A stretch of 48,568 nt of DNA from Campylobacteraceae bacterium (GCA_012519705.1 JAAYPR010000043.1:1-48568); one strand, 5' to 3'; positions 36,416 through 45,992 are shown, counted from the first letter of the stretch. The notes: generated from the letters alone by a model not told the origin. Program-made: numbers and translations.

Positions 36416-36904
36416 TTATTTTTTATCTTTTTTGGTTTTTATATTTTTAGGTTTTGGCTCTTTTGTGATTTTGGTTTTTCTGTTTTTAGTTTTTGAGTCT
36501 TGTATTAACTCTTTGGTTTTTAATTCTTTATCTTTTAGCTTTTGATTTTTTGACTCACTACTGCCTAGCTTTTCTTGTTTTTTTATTTGATTTAGTTTTT
36601 CTTGTTTTGGTGTTTTTTGTGATTTTTCTTGTTTGGTTTCTTTTTCTTTTTTTGCTATTTTTGCTTTTTCTTGCTTAGTTTCTTTTTTAGCTAGCTTTGC
36701 TTGCTCCTGCCTAACTTTAGTTATACTTTTACCACCAAGTCCGTAGCTGTCCATCTCCACCTCATCTATCACAACTACGGTTGAAGCTTTGTTTCTACCT
36801 AAAATTTCGCTAACTAAATTTGTAACGCCTTCAATTAATTTAGCTTTTTGCTCCGCCGTTGGCTCACCGTTTTCTTTTGTAACTTTTATATTTATGTATG
36901 GCAT
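36416..36904 (-). CDS. 4-oxalocrotonate tautomerase-family protein with long lysine-rich tail
   Basis: Residues 1-65 are a 4-OT-family subunit of the DmpI type: catalytic Pro after Met (MPYINIKVTKENG), VIDEVEMDSYGLGGKS. Such proteins are normally 60-70 aa. Here a further 95 residues follow, made almost only of Lys, Glu, Gln, Thr and Asn, with internal repeats (KKETKQEKAKIAKK, KEKETKQEKSQK). The tail is strongly basic and presumably disordered. It could bind nucleic acid or be a by-product of a lost stop codon; the frame is nevertheless open across the whole stretch. Confidence 0.78.
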   Translation of the reverse strand: MPYINIKVTKENGEPTAEQKAKLIEGVTNLVSEILGRNKASTVVVIDEVEMDSYGLGGKSITKVRQEQAKLAKKETKQEKAKIAKKEKETKQEKSQKTPKQEKLNQIKKQEKLGSSESKNQKLKDKELKTKELIQDSKTKNRKTKITKEPKPKNIKTKKDKK

Positions 36905-36943
36905 TTCATCCTCACAATAAATTTTATGTAATTGTGTTATAAT

Positions 36944-37708
36944 TCAGCAAATATTCTCCATTGAACGATACTCTATTATCTGTTTTTGCTGAACTGGAAC
37001 TTCTTCAAATTTCAAATTCTCCGCTGGGTTTTTTATAATTACAAATCTAGGTAAATCATTTAAATTTAACACTACCGCAACAAAATAATTATCTTTATAT
37101 TTTTTCGCTTTTTTATATTCATTTTGTGTAAATCTAAATCTCCCTTTTTTATCTTTAATGCCTTTTACTTCAACTAAAAATGAATTACTTCCAATACTTA
37201 ATTGAAAATCATACCCATCACCATAAAGCCTTGCATCTTCTAAAACAGCATTTTTAAACTCGGGAATTTTATTAAAATTTTTCATAAAATAAAGCTCGGC
37301 TTTAAGTCCTGTCTTTTGAAGTTTTTTAAATTTTGATTCCACAATTGGCTTTATGTCTTTAAGTGTTTTTTTTGGTTTAAAATTTTTATTAATATATAGT
37401 TTCACGATATCTGCGTATTTAGAAACATCTTCTTTTTCTTCTTCGTATAAACTCTCAATTAATTGTTTTCTACCAATATATGCATTTCCTTTCTGATACC
37501 AGCCTTTTTTAGAATTAAAGAATGGAGCAAATAAATCCATTCTATTTTTTATAACATTGTTTGTTTCGGCGATTTTTAAATTTACAAAATACTTATACAA
37601 ATCAACTTTGGTATCATAGCCAAACTCTTTTATAAAGGCCTTATCAAATTTAGCCAATCCATAACCAATTAAGTTGAGTATTTCATAATTTTTATGTTTA
37701 TTAGACAT
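36944..37708 (-). CDS. DUF3883-like protein with PD-(D/E)XK nuclease features
   Basis: This 254-aa AT-rich accessory gene has a C-terminal half with the layout of DUF3883/restriction-endonuclease-like folds: GLKAE (134-138), GDGYDF (163-168), FLVEVKG (178-183) and then FTQNEYKKAKKYKDNYFVAVV. The Glu, Asp and ExK trio fits a PD-(D/E)XK metal site. The N-terminal half (1-130) is unassigned. No methyltransferase or helicase partner is next to it. It lies between the tautomerase gene and lepA, 22 bases after lepA start-to-stop spacing on the same strand, so it may ride on the lepA transcript. Confidence 0.68.
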   Translation of the reverse strand: MSNKHKNYEILNLIGYGLAKFDKAFIKEFGYDTKVDLYKYFVNLKIAETNNVIKNRMDLFAPFFNSKKGWYQKGNAYIGRKQLIESLYEEEKEDVSKYADIVKLYINKNFKPKKTLKDIKPIVESKFKKLQKTGLKAELYFMKNFNKIPEFKNAVLEDARLYGDGYDFQLSIGSNSFLVEVKGIKDKKGRFRFTQNEYKKAKKYKDNYFVAVVLNLNDLPRFVIIKNPAENLKFEEVPVQQKQIIEYRSMENIC

Positions 37709-37730
37709 TAAATTTTCCTTTATTTTTATA

Positions 37731-39524
37731 TTAGTCTATCTTCAACACACTCAAAAACGCTTCACTTGGTAAATTTACTTTACCGATAGACTTCATTCTT
37801 TTTTTACCCTCTTTTTGTTTTTCAAGTAGCTTTCTTTTTCTTGAGATGTCCCCGCCGTAGCATTTTGCAGTAACGTTTTTACCCATTGATTTCACAGTCT
37901 CACGTGCAACGATTTTATTTCCGATACTTGCTTGAATAGCCACTTCAAAAAGCTGTCTTGGAACGATGTCTTTCATCGCTTTTACCAAGTCTCTGCCCTT
38001 ACTTTGAGCTCTATCTCTTGGCACGATGATAGATAACGCATCCACCGTCTCGCCTGCTACTTTTATATCAAGCTTGATTAAATCACCCTCTTTATATCCG
38101 CACGGCTCGTAGTCAAAGCTTGCGTATCCTTTAGTGCATGATTTTAGCCTATCGTAAAAGTCCATGACGATTTCGTTCATTGGAATTTCATACTCTAAAA
38201 GCACTCTTTCAGGTGTGATATAGTCCATCTTTGTCTGAATTCCACGGCGATTATTTACTAAAGTTATGATATTTCCCAAAAACTCGTTTGGCGTTATGAT
38301 GGTTGCCTTTACATACGGCTCTTCTACTCTATCTATCTTGCTAACATCTGGTAGTTCGCTTGGGTTTTGCACCTCAACCATCTCGCCATCTGTCATATAA
38401 ACTTCATAAGTTACAGTCGGTGCGGTCGCTATAAGATCTAAGTTAAACTCACGCTCTAACCTCTCTTTTACAACCTCCATGTGAAGTAAGCCTAAAAACC
38501 CAACTCTAAACCCAAAGCCAAGTGCCGCCGAAGTCTCAGGCTCGTAACTGATAGAGCCATCATTTAGTTTAAGCTTATCTAAAGCGTCTCTTAAGTCTTC
38601 AAATTTATCAGTTTCTATCGGGTAAAGCCCAGCAAAGACAAATGGTTTTGCTCTCTCAAAGCCTCCAATCGCTTCTTTTGCTTTGTTTTTAGCTAAAGTT
38701 ATAGTATCGCCAACTTGAATATCTCCGATGTTTTTTAGCCCTAAAACTATGATGCCAACTTCACCGCTTTTGATTTCATTAGTCTTTATCGGTGCAACTG
38801 GGTTTGGAAACATTAGGTCTAATACTTCGTGACGCTCGCCTGTGCTCATGATAAGCACTTCATCGCCCTTTTTGACAGTCCCATCATATACTCTGGTTAG
38901 TGCTAAAGCTCCTAAGTAGTTATCAAACCAACTATCATAAATCAAAGCTTTAAGAGGCTTTTCGGTATCTACTTCAGGGGCTGGGATTCTCTCGATTATA
39001 GCTCTTAAAAGCTCGTCAATACCTTGCCCAGTTTTAGCACTAACTTCAATCGCGTTTGATGTATCAAGCCCGATGACGTGCTCTATCTCATCCTTAACTC
39101 TCTGTGGGTTTGCTGCTGGAAGATCTATTTTGTTTAAAATAGGTATGATTTCAAGGTCGTGTTCTAGTGCAATATAGACGTTTGCGATGGTTTGAGCTTG
39201 GACGCCTTGGCTTGCATCAACTATAAGTAGTGCCCCCTCACAACTTGCCAAACTTCTACTGACCTCATAACTAAAGTCAACGTGACCTGGGGTGTCAATT
39301 AAATTTATAATGTATTTTTCGCCATCAAGTTCGTAGTTAAGCCTAACAGACTGAGCCTTTATCGTGATGCCACGCTCTTTTTCTATGTCCATATTATCCA
39401 TAACTTGAGAACTCATCTCTCTATCACTCACCGCTCCACACTCTTGGATAATGCGGTCAGCCAAAGTACTCTTTCCATGGTCGATATGGGCTATAATGCT
39501 AAAATTTCTAATATTTGCGTTCAT
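37731..39524 (-). CDS. lepA: Elongation factor 4 (LepA)
   Basis: This translational GTPase back-translocates ribosomes or helps 30S maturation. G1 is [10 protein letters not shown]2 is RGITIKAQ, G3 is DTPGHVDF and G4 is NKIDLP. The LepA-specific C-terminal domain is seen in [25 protein letters not shown]. The length of 597 aa is normal. Confidence 0.97.
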   Translation of the reverse strand: MNANIRNFSIIAHIDHGKSTLADRIIQECGAVSDREMSSQVMDNMDIEKERGITIKAQSVRLNYELDGEKYIINLIDTPGHVDFSYEVSRSLASCEGALLIVDASQGVQAQTIANVYIALEHDLEIIPILNKIDLPAANPQRVKDEIEHVIGLDTSNAIEVSAKTGQGIDELLRAIIERIPAPEVDTEKPLKALIYDSWFDNYLGALALTRVYDGTVKKGDEVLIMSTGERHEVLDLMFPNPVAPIKTNEIKSGEVGIIVLGLKNIGDIQVGDTITLAKNKAKEAIGGFERAKPFVFAGLYPIETDKFEDLRDALDKLKLNDGSISYEPETSAALGFGFRVGFLGLLHMEVVKERLEREFNLDLIATAPTVTYEVYMTDGEMVEVQNPSELPDVSKIDRVEEPYVKATIITPNEFLGNIITLVNNRRGIQTKMDYITPERVLLEYEIPMNEIVMDFYDRLKSCTKGYASFDYEPCGYKEGDLIKLDIKVAGETVDALSIIVPRDRAQSKGRDLVKAMKDIVPRQLFEVAIQASIGNKIVARETVKSMGKNVTAKCYGGDISRKRKLLEKQKEGKKRMKSIGKVNLPSEAFLSVLKID

Positions 39525-39586
39525 AAAATTCCTAAAAATTGTTTTTTAGGATATATTCTAGCAAAAATTGTTTAAAATAAGGTTTT

Positions 39587-40456
39587 TTATCCTAATGTAT
39601 CGCTAAGTTCAGCATTTACACGCATACCTATATCTTTTAATTGGCTATACTGTTGTATAAGTCTTGGGGCATCATCCAAACTCATTGCAAAAGTCCATAG
39701 ATAAGTTATTACCGCATAAATATGTCCTGCATCGTGCGGTGAATTAGAGAGAATAAAAATAGCAGTCCCAAAAACAAAAAAGGCACTAAGCTCTAGCACA
39801 AAATACCCAAAAGCTTCTTTGTTTGAGATAGAAATTCTAAGCATCGATGTTAGCTCGTAGTGTCTTTTTAGCGTGTATTTCCCAGAATTTGAGATGATAT
39901 CCACATCTTTTTCTATTCTGTTATTTAGCCTATTGTAAAGCCCATCATTTATCTGACTAAATTTCTTTATATTACAAACAAAAAACAGAAGTGCCAAAAT
40001 ACAGATAAGTCCAACATAAAACTCAATTATCAAAAGCATCAAACAAGCACCGAAAATAGAGACAACAGAGGTAAAAAATATAGGAAAATCTTCTTCAAAA
40101 AAATTTATAAACTCTCTTGATAACGCTACGTGAGCAGCTGTAGCAGAGCTACTTTTTTGCATACTTCTTTCATTTAGCACTACTTTTATAACCAAATTTG
40201 CATAAATTTTAGCAAAAACTTGAGTGTCGATTTTACGCCTTAGAGAACCAACCATCCAAACAACAAGAACTAAAAAAGCATAACTTAGTGCTAGTAAGGT
40301 CTCGCCTTCTAGAATTTTGTTTATAGCAAAACCTGCGATTATTGGATAGACTAAAAGCAGAGCATTTTCAACTATTACTAAAGAAAAAGTTAAAAATATC
40401 TTTTTTAAATTCTCTTTTGCGATTGATTTTAATATTTTAAATGTATTGTCTTTCAC
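39587..40456 (-). CDS. Stand-alone six-TM domain of an ABC-exporter type protein
   Basis: This 289-aa membrane protein matches the type-1 ABC exporter membrane domain: about six hydrophobic helices with long cytoplasmic extensions (AKIYANLVIKVVLNERSM; NRIEKDVDIISNSGKYTLKRHYEL). There is no nucleotide-binding domain and no ATPase gene adjacent. The frame ends naturally, so it does not look like a recent truncation. It could use an ATPase from elsewhere or act as a regulator; unknown. Confidence 0.7.
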   Translation of the reverse strand: MKDNTFKILKSIAKENLKKIFLTFSLVIVENALLLVYPIIAGFAINKILEGETLLALSYAFLVLVVWMVGSLRRKIDTQVFAKIYANLVIKVVLNERSMQKSSSATAAHVALSREFINFFEEDFPIFFTSVVSIFGACLMLLIIEFYVGLICILALLFFVCNIKKFSQINDGLYNRLNNRIEKDVDIISNSGKYTLKRHYELTSMLRISISNKEAFGYFVLELSAFFVFGTAIFILSNSPHDAGHIYAVITYLWTFAMSLDDAPRLIQQYSQLKDIGMRVNAELSDTLG

Positions 40457-40491
40457 TGAATTCCTAAAGGGTGGCTTGAAGATATGAGATA

Positions 40492-40529
40492 AAACTCTAA
40501 GGTAAATCTGAAAATTTACCTTAGAGTTT
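40492..40529 (-). terminator. Strong hairpin downstream of prs
   Basis: A perfect 16-bp inverted repeat (AAACTCTAAGGTAAAT / ATTTACCTTAGAGTTT, loop CTGAAA) lies 12 bases after the prs stop. On the minus strand it is followed by only four T residues, so termination may be partly factor-dependent. Confidence 0.75.
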
Positions 40530-40540
40530 AAGCTAAAATT

Positions 40541-41479
40541 TTATAAAAACAAACTATTCACACTCTCATCGTGATAAACTCTTCTTATAACCTCGCCAAA
40601 TAGTGGTGCAACGCTGATAACTTTAACTTTATCCATCTCTACAAACTTCTCACTTAAAGGTATGGTATCGGTTACAACTAGCTCATCAAGAGCATCTGAT
40701 GAGAGGTTTTCACACGCTTTTCCGCTTAGAACTGGGTGAGTACAAAACGCCATAACGCTAGTTGCACCTCTTTCTTTAAACGCTGCTGCTGCTTTTACGA
40801 TAGTGCCACCCGTATCAATGATGTCATCAACTAAGATAACATCTTTTCCTTTAACATCACCGATGACGTTCATAACTTCGCTTTTGTTTGCTTCTTCTCT
40901 TCTTTTATCCACGATAACCATATCAAGACCAACGCCCTTAGCAAAACTTCTAGCTCTTGCTACGCCGCCAACATCAGGGCTTGCAACGATAGGGTTTTTA
41001 AGATTTTTAGCTTTTAAGTAGTCGTTAAACACAATTGAGCCGTAAAGGTTGTCAACAGGGATGTCAAAAAACCCTTGAATTTGTCCAGCGTGTAAGTCCA
41101 TAGTCACAACTCTGTCAATTCCTGCAACTTGCATGATATCAGCAACTAACTTTGCGGTAATCGGCACTCTTGGAGCTGCTTTTCTATCTTGTCTTGCGTA
41201 TCCAAAATAAGGCATTATCGCTGTTATACTACTTGCACTACTTCTTTTTAAAGCATCTGTTAATATTAAAAGCTCCATTAAATTTGAGTTAGCCGGAGCA
41301 CAGGTTGGCTGGATGACAAAAACATCTTTCCCACGAACACTCTCGCCCACCTGAACGCTTATCTCCCCATCACTAAATCTTTTTATCGCACACTCACCCA
41401 AAGGAAGAGATAAGTATTTAGAAATTTTTTTAGAAAACTCAACATTTGCACTACCTGAAAAAATTTTATATCCACGCAT
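40541..41479 (-). CDS. prs: Ribose-phosphate pyrophosphokinase
   Basis: It makes PRPP from ribose 5-phosphate and ATP for nucleotide, His and Trp synthesis. It shows FSDGEISVQVGESVRGKDVF, YARQDRKAAPRVPITAK, the metal site DLHAGQIQGFF, and the PRPP loop VILVDDIIDTGGTI. The length of 312 aa is normal. It is probably monocistronic, ended by the hairpin at 40492-40529. Confidence 0.97.
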   Translation of the reverse strand: MRGYKIFSGSANVEFSKKISKYLSLPLGECAIKRFSDGEISVQVGESVRGKDVFVIQPTCAPANSNLMELLILTDALKRSSASSITAIMPYFGYARQDRKAAPRVPITAKLVADIMQVAGIDRVVTMDLHAGQIQGFFDIPVDNLYGSIVFNDYLKAKNLKNPIVASPDVGGVARARSFAKGVGLDMVIVDKRREEANKSEVMNVIGDVKGKDVILVDDIIDTGGTIVKAAAAFKERGATSVMAFCTHPVLSGKACENLSSDALDELVVTDTIPLSEKFVEMDKVKVISVAPLFGEVIRRVYHDESVNSLFL

Positions 41480-41530
41480 AAAAAATAACCTTTATCTGAA
41501 ATTTCACTTATTTTACCAAAAATAGCTTTA

Positions 41531-42550
41531 TCATACTATAAATCCACTAGCTAAAACTCTACTCTCATCATCATAAAAAACCGCAAGCTGTCCCGCTGCT
41601 ATCCCACTAACTGGGCTTTCTAGTCTAACTTTTGCTCCAAACTCCGTTTTTGTAACTTTTGCTTTTACTAAGCTTGAGCGGTATCTCACCTTTGCAAAGC
41701 ACTCAAACTCGCCATCCAAATCTAAAAACTCATTTAAACTCTCAGTCTCGAAATAAGACCTTAAAAGCTTCTCTTTTGTACCAACAACTATCTCATTATT
41801 TTTAGCATTTATGCCTAAAACATAGTGTGGCTCATGTGCCCCGCTTACTGTAAAGCCCCGTCTTTTACCGATAGTGTAGTGCATATAGCCGTTATGTGAG
41901 CCGACAACTTTGCCATCCACATCTTTTACCACGCCTTTTTTATCTGTATCAAAATGCCTATTTAAAATATCTATGTAAGTTTTTTCTACAAAGCAGATTT
42001 CACTGCTTTCTTTCTGCCCTGCTATTTTTATAAGTTCTGGGTATTTTAAAGCTTCTTCTTTGATATCACTTTTTAGCTTATCACCAAGCGGAAAAAGAAG
42101 ATGTTTTAAACTCTCTTTTTTAACATTTGCTAGAAAATAACTTTGGTCTTTGCTCTCATCAACAGCTACTTTTATAAGTCCTTCTTCAATGCGGGCGTAA
42201 TGCCCAGTAGCAAGCTTATCAAAGCCTAAGCTTAAAGTATGTTCTAAAAGTGCTCCTAGCTTTATAGTTCTGTTACAAAGTGCACATGGGTTTGGAGTTT
42301 TTCCAACTCTATAAGTCTCAACAAAAGGCTCATAAACCTCTTTTTTAAAGCTCTCTTGCAGGTCTAAAACATGAGTTTTTATACCTAAAAACTCGCCCAC
42401 TTCTTTAACTCTTACTATGTTTTTTTTATGATATTCGGGGCTGTCATGAAGCATCATATAAACCCCTTCTATGTAGTGACCCTCGTCTTTTAGGGCTTTT
42501 GCTACCATAGAGCTATCCACCCCGCCACTCATAGCGACTAAAACTCTCAC
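41531..42550 (-). CDS. mnmA: tRNA-specific 2-thiouridylase MnmA
   Basis: It thiolates U34 of tRNA(Lys, Glu, Gln). The P-loop is AMSGGVDSSM, the first catalytic Cys is in PNPCALCN and the second in SSEICFVEK. The length of 339 aa is slightly short of E. coli MnmA, as in other Campylobacter. The start is GTG, overlapping the LOG gene stop (TAGTG). Confidence 0.95.
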   Translation of the reverse strand: MRVLVAMSGGVDSSMVAKALKDEGHYIEGVYMMLHDSPEYHKKNIVRVKEVGEFLGIKTHVLDLQESFKKEVYEPFVETYRVGKTPNPCALCNRTIKLGALLEHTLSLGFDKLATGHYARIEEGLIKVAVDESKDQSYFLANVKKESLKHLLFPLGDKLKSDIKEEALKYPELIKIAGQKESSEICFVEKTYIDILNRHFDTDKKGVVKDVDGKVVGSHNGYMHYTIGKRRGFTVSGAHEPHYVLGINAKNNEIVVGTKEKLLRSYFETESLNEFLDLDGEFECFAKVRYRSSLVKAKVTKTEFGAKVRLESPVSGIAAGQLAVFYDDESRVLASGFIV

Positions 42551-43146
42551 TAAATGCCTTTTAAAATTTCATTATAGATAAACTCTATATCATCAGTTAG
42601 AGTATAAATTTCCAAATCTTTTTTTGATATAGTGCCTTCAGCCAGCAAAGAATTTTCTAAAAACTCCACTAATGGAGCGTAAAATTTTGTCCCATACAGA
42701 AAAACTTTAGCGTCATAAAGTCCGTTTTGAACCAAAACTAAAAGCTCAAAAAGCTCATCCAATGTCCCATATCCACCTGGGAAAATCACAAAATATTTTG
42801 ACTTTTCTATCAAGGCTACTTTTCTTAAAGCTAAATTTGAAAAAACAGTTCCCTCAGTTACAAACTCATTTATTCTTTGTTCGTTTGGTAAAATTACATT
42901 TATACCAACATTGCTCTGTTTTGCATCAAAAGCCCCTTTGTTTGCGGCTTTCATGATGCCGCCACCACCACCTGTTACGATGATATAGTTTTTTAAAGCA
43001 AGTCTTTTAGCTAAAGTATAAGCCTCGTAGCAGTGCTCGTGAGTATCTTCAAACCTAGCTGAACCAAAGATGGTAACACATCTATTTGGGTCACTAGAGT
43101 TGATTCTCATTTTTTCTATATCATTTATCATATTTTCAAATTTCAT
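42550..43146 (-). CDS. LOG-family (TIGR00730) nucleotide phosphoribohydrolase-like protein
   Basis: This is a 198-aa Rossmann-like protein with the two LOG motifs: VTGGGGGIMKAANKGA and FPGGYGTLDELFEL (the PGGxGTxxE signature). Members release bases from cytokinin-type or purine nucleoside 5'-monophosphates. It is one base after flhG and overlaps mnmA, so the three are in one operon. Confidence 0.88.
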   Translation of the reverse strand: MKFENMINDIEKMRINSSDPNRCVTIFGSARFEDTHEHCYEAYTLAKRLALKNYIIVTGGGGGIMKAANKGAFDAKQSNVGINVILPNEQRINEFVTEGTVFSNLALRKVALIEKSKYFVIFPGGYGTLDELFELLVLVQNGLYDAKVFLYGTKFYAPLVEFLENSLLAEGTISKKDLEIYTLTDDIEFIYNEILKGI

Positions 43147-43147
43147 T

Positions 43148-43936
43148 CTAAATCCTGTCTAAAAGTTTTCTAAATATTCCATTTACGGACTCTAGCTTAA
43201 GCCCCTTGTGTCCAAAACTCTCAAGCAAGTTTGAAGCTATAACTTTTATATCATAAGTCACTAAAGCATCACTATACTCATCACAAAGCATCTCTCTAGA
43301 TTTTACGCTAAGACTTACTTTTTTATCCTCTCTAATGCTTCCTAAAAATTCTAATCCAAACTCTTTTTGGATATTGTTTTTTAAAATTTGCTCTAAACTT
43401 TTTGAGACTGTTTCGGAATTCGAGTTAAAATTTAAAAGGTGTAAAACCTCATCTTTATGACTCAACACTAACTTCATCATAGTATAAGAGTCCATTATAG
43501 AAGTTGGCTCTGGTGTAGTTACAACGATACTCTTATCACTTAATTTTACAAAGTGACCAACCATGGAGTTAATGCCCGTTGGAGTGTCGATGATGATAAA
43601 GTCGAAATTGTTTAGGTTTTTTAGCTCTGTTTCAAAAAGCTCTTTTTGCTCATAGCTATAAAAAGTTAAAATTTCTCTCCCGCTATGGCTTGAGATAAAG
43701 TGTAAATTTGGGCTTATGTGAAGTAGAGTTTCACTCAAACTTGCTATCCCACTAAAAAAATCAAATGCTGTTTTCTCAGCCTTTACATTTAGTATGATAT
43801 CTAAATTTCCAAGGGTAAAGTCGCCATCAACTAAGCAAACTTTATATCCCTCTTTTGCTAGAATGGAAGCTAAATTTGCTGATATTACGCTTTTTCCAAC
43901 TCCGCCTTTTCCACTTAAAACTGAGACTATATTCAT
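43148..43936 (-). CDS. FlhG/MinD-type P-loop ATPase, orphaned from flhF
   Basis: This is a ParA/MinD-class ATPase (262 aa) with deviant Walker A SGKGGVGKS, the A' motif VDGDFTLGNLD, and FIIIDTPTGI. Its place beside folK, aroQ, the amidohydrolase and sppA is that of flhG in C. jejuni, where it controls flagellar number with FlhF. Here flhF, fliA and fliM are absent. The protein starts right at the P-loop strand (MNIVSVLSGKGG), without the N-terminal helix that activates FlhF. An in-frame stop (the folK stop) prevents any longer start. Confidence 0.8.
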   Translation of the reverse strand: MNIVSVLSGKGGVGKSVISANLASILAKEGYKVCLVDGDFTLGNLDIILNVKAEKTAFDFFSGIASLSETLLHISPNLHFISSHSGREILTFYSYEQKELFETELKNLNNFDFIIIDTPTGINSMVGHFVKLSDKSIVVTTPEPTSIMDSYTMMKLVLSHKDEVLHLLNFNSNSETVSKSLEQILKNNIQKEFGLEFLGSIREDKKVSLSVKSREMLCDEYSDALVTYDIKVIASNLLESFGHKGLKLESVNGIFRKLLDRI

Positions 43937-43945
43937 CTTTTTTCC

Positions 43946-44443
43946 TTATAACATCGCACCCAATGGCAAAACCACACTCGCTCTTTTATCCACCCCAGGA
44001 TGAGGCAAAATAAGCTTTTTCGTTTTCCTAACTTTAGTGTTAAAATATAAAATGTCCAAATCAAGCGTTCTAGGAGCATTTTTAAAACTTCTTTTTCTTC
44101 CAAAGATGTTTTCATAATGCTGCATGATTTTAAGCACCTCATTTGGACTTTTTGAACTTTGAACTAACAAAACAGCGTTTAAAAAATCAGGCTGATTTCT
44201 GTAACCAAAAGCCTTGTTTAAAAGCAGTGGCGAGGTTTTAACTACAAAAAACCGCCTATCTTTTTGAAGCTTATTTAAAAAAACTTCAAACCTTTTTTTA
44301 CTGTCGCCTAAATTTCCGCCAATCCCCAAAACAAACTCATACTTAAAAAACTCTTTTTTAGCTCTAACTTGCGGGTAAAAGCTACTTTTTTTAAAGCAAA
44401 TCGCATCGTTTACTTTATAAAACCCATTACCCAGCAAATTCAT
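43946..44443 (-). CDS. folK: 2-amino-4-hydroxy-6-hydroxymethyldihydropteridine diphosphokinase
   Basis: This is the HPPK of folate synthesis. The core starts at about residue 35 with LGIGGNLGDSKKRF. The substrate and metal region reads RTLDLDILYFN, followed by LPHPGVDKRASVVLPL. An N-terminal extension of about 33 residues precedes the usual start, as in other Campylobacter. Its stop codon is in frame with flhG and 9 bases before it. Confidence 0.92.
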   Translation of the reverse strand: MNLLGNGFYKVNDAICFKKSSFYPQVRAKKEFFKYEFVLGIGGNLGDSKKRFEVFLNKLQKDRRFFVVKTSPLLLNKAFGYRNQPDFLNAVLLVQSSKSPNEVLKIMQHYENIFGRKRSFKNAPRTLDLDILYFNTKVRKTKKLILPHPGVDKRASVVLPLGAML

Positions 44444-44477
44444 TTCTAAAACATTTCCATTTCAGAGTATTTTCACT

Positions 44478-45503
44478 TCAAAGTATTTCGCATCCATCAT
44501 CAGTTACCACGACAACATCTTCTATCCTAACTCCAAACTCATTTTCTAAATAAATCCCCGGCTCAACACTAAAAACCATTCCTTTTTTTAAAATAGTTCT
44601 GTCTTTTGTGTTGATGTTTGGAAGTTCGTGGATATCAAGCCCAACGCCGTGTCCTGTGGAGTGAAAAAACTCTTTTCCAAAGCCGTTTTTTGCTATAAAC
44701 TCTCTTGCAACTCTGTCAACCTCACATGCCATCATACCTGGCTTAACCGCCTTTAAAGCTAAGCTTTGAGCCTCTTTTACGATGTGATAAACTTCGTTCA
44801 TCTTGCTATCTTTAAAACTCTGCTCTTTACCAAACTCCAAAGAGCCGTCAAAAAGTGCTGTTCTTGTTCTATCAGAGCAGTATCTCTTAAATTTAACTCC
44901 AGCGTCCATTAGTAGTAAATCACCGTTTTTTAAAGTTTTAGAAGTTGGAAGTGCGTGAGCTTTGGCAGCGTTTTCGTTGATAGCGATTATCGGGCTAAAT
45001 GAGAGTTCTAAGCTACCTTTTTGCTTTAGGATAATTTCAGAGTTATGATAAATTTCACTCTCGCTCATTCCTAGACCGTTATCAGAGATAAATTTAGCCA
45101 CCTCATCAAAACACGCTTCTCCTAAACTAGCAGCTTTTTTTAAAAGTTCTATCTCATCAGCACTCTTTACCATTCTCTTTTTTTTAGAAAAAAATGGTTT
45201 AGAGATGAAATTTATACGTAAGTTTTCACTTAGTTTTATAAAGTCAGCGTAACTAAAGTCATTAGGGTCAAAAACTAAACTTTTAACCCTAAATTTACGA
45301 AGCAGAGTTCTAGCTTCACTTATAAGTGAGTTTTTTATCTCTATAACTTCGGTATTTTGGACTAAATTTCTAGCTTCGATACTATACCTAGCATCAGTGA
45401 GAAGAAATTTACGCCCGTTTATATTTAAAAAAATTTGATTATCACAGCTGTAATTACACTCATAATATACAGCGTTTTCATCTTTTAAAATGTAATTATT
45501 CAT
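44478..45503 (-). CDS. pepP: M24-family aminopeptidase (Xaa-Pro type)
   Basis: This is a cytoplasmic metallopeptidase that removes the residue before proline. After an N-terminal creatinase-like domain (1-110) comes the pita-bread domain with all five metal ligands: Asp in LLMDAGVKF, Asp in SDRTRTAL, His in HSTGHGVGLDIHELPN, Glu in SVEPGIYLE and Glu in VRIEDVVVV. It has 341 aa. It sits between aroQ and folK in one minus-strand operon. The exact pepP/pepQ label is uncertain. Confidence 0.87.
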   Translation of the reverse strand: MNNYILKDENAVYYECNYSCDNQIFLNINGRKFLLTDARYSIEARNLVQNTEVIEIKNSLISEARTLLRKFRVKSLVFDPNDFSYADFIKLSENLRINFISKPFFSKKKRMVKSADEIELLKKAASLGEACFDEVAKFISDNGLGMSESEIYHNSEIILKQKGSLELSFSPIIAINENAAKAHALPTSKTLKNGDLLLMDAGVKFKRYCSDRTRTALFDGSLEFGKEQSFKDSKMNEVYHIVKEAQSLALKAVKPGMMACEVDRVAREFIAKNGFGKEFFHSTGHGVGLDIHELPNINTKDRTILKKGMVFSVEPGIYLENEFGVRIEDVVVVTDDGCEIL

Positions 45504-45512
45504 TACTGTTTT

Positions 45513-45992
45513 TTATTCGTTTTCCGATTGTTGTTTTTGTGCTGCTTTGAAAGCTTCAATTTGATTAAAAATTTGAAGCATACCTATCATAGCAAGATGG
45601 TAGCCAACAGGTCCAAACCCACTAATTTGTCCCGCTGTTACAGCAGATATTAGACTTTTTTGTCTAAACTCTTCTCTTCTTGCTGGGTTGCTTACGTGAA
45701 CTTCGATAACTGGCAAATTTACTGCTGCGATTGCATCTCTTATCGCGATTGATGTGTGAGTATAAGCAGCTGGGTTTATGATAATACCATCAGCGTCCCC
45801 TAAGCACTCTTGAATTTTATCTACGATTTCACCCTCTAAGTTGCTTTGAAAAAACTCGATATCTATTTTGTTTTGGTCAGCTACAACTTGCATTTGCTTA
45901 TGGATATCTTCCATACTCATAGCACCATAAATATTTCTCTCTCTAACACCAAGCATATTGATATTTGGTCCTTGAATAACTACTATTTTCAT
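45513..45992 (-). CDS. aroQ: Type II 3-dehydroquinate dehydratase
   Basis: This is the third step of the shikimate pathway. It shows [16 protein letters not shown] with the catalytic Tyr, [15 protein letters not shown] and the His in [15 protein letters not shown] prefer the second of two ATG codons (start 45992) because it lies 5 bases from AGGAG, while the first lies only 2 bases from it. It has 159 aa, the normal length. Confidence 0.95.
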   Translation of the reverse strand: MKIVVIQGPNINMLGVRERNIYGAMSMEDIHKQMQVVADQNKIDIEFFQSNLEGEIVDKIQECLGDADGIIINPAAYTHTSIAIRDAIAAVNLPVIEVHVSNPARREEFRQKSLISAVTAGQISGFGPVGYHLAMIGMLQIFNQIEAFKAAQKQQSENE

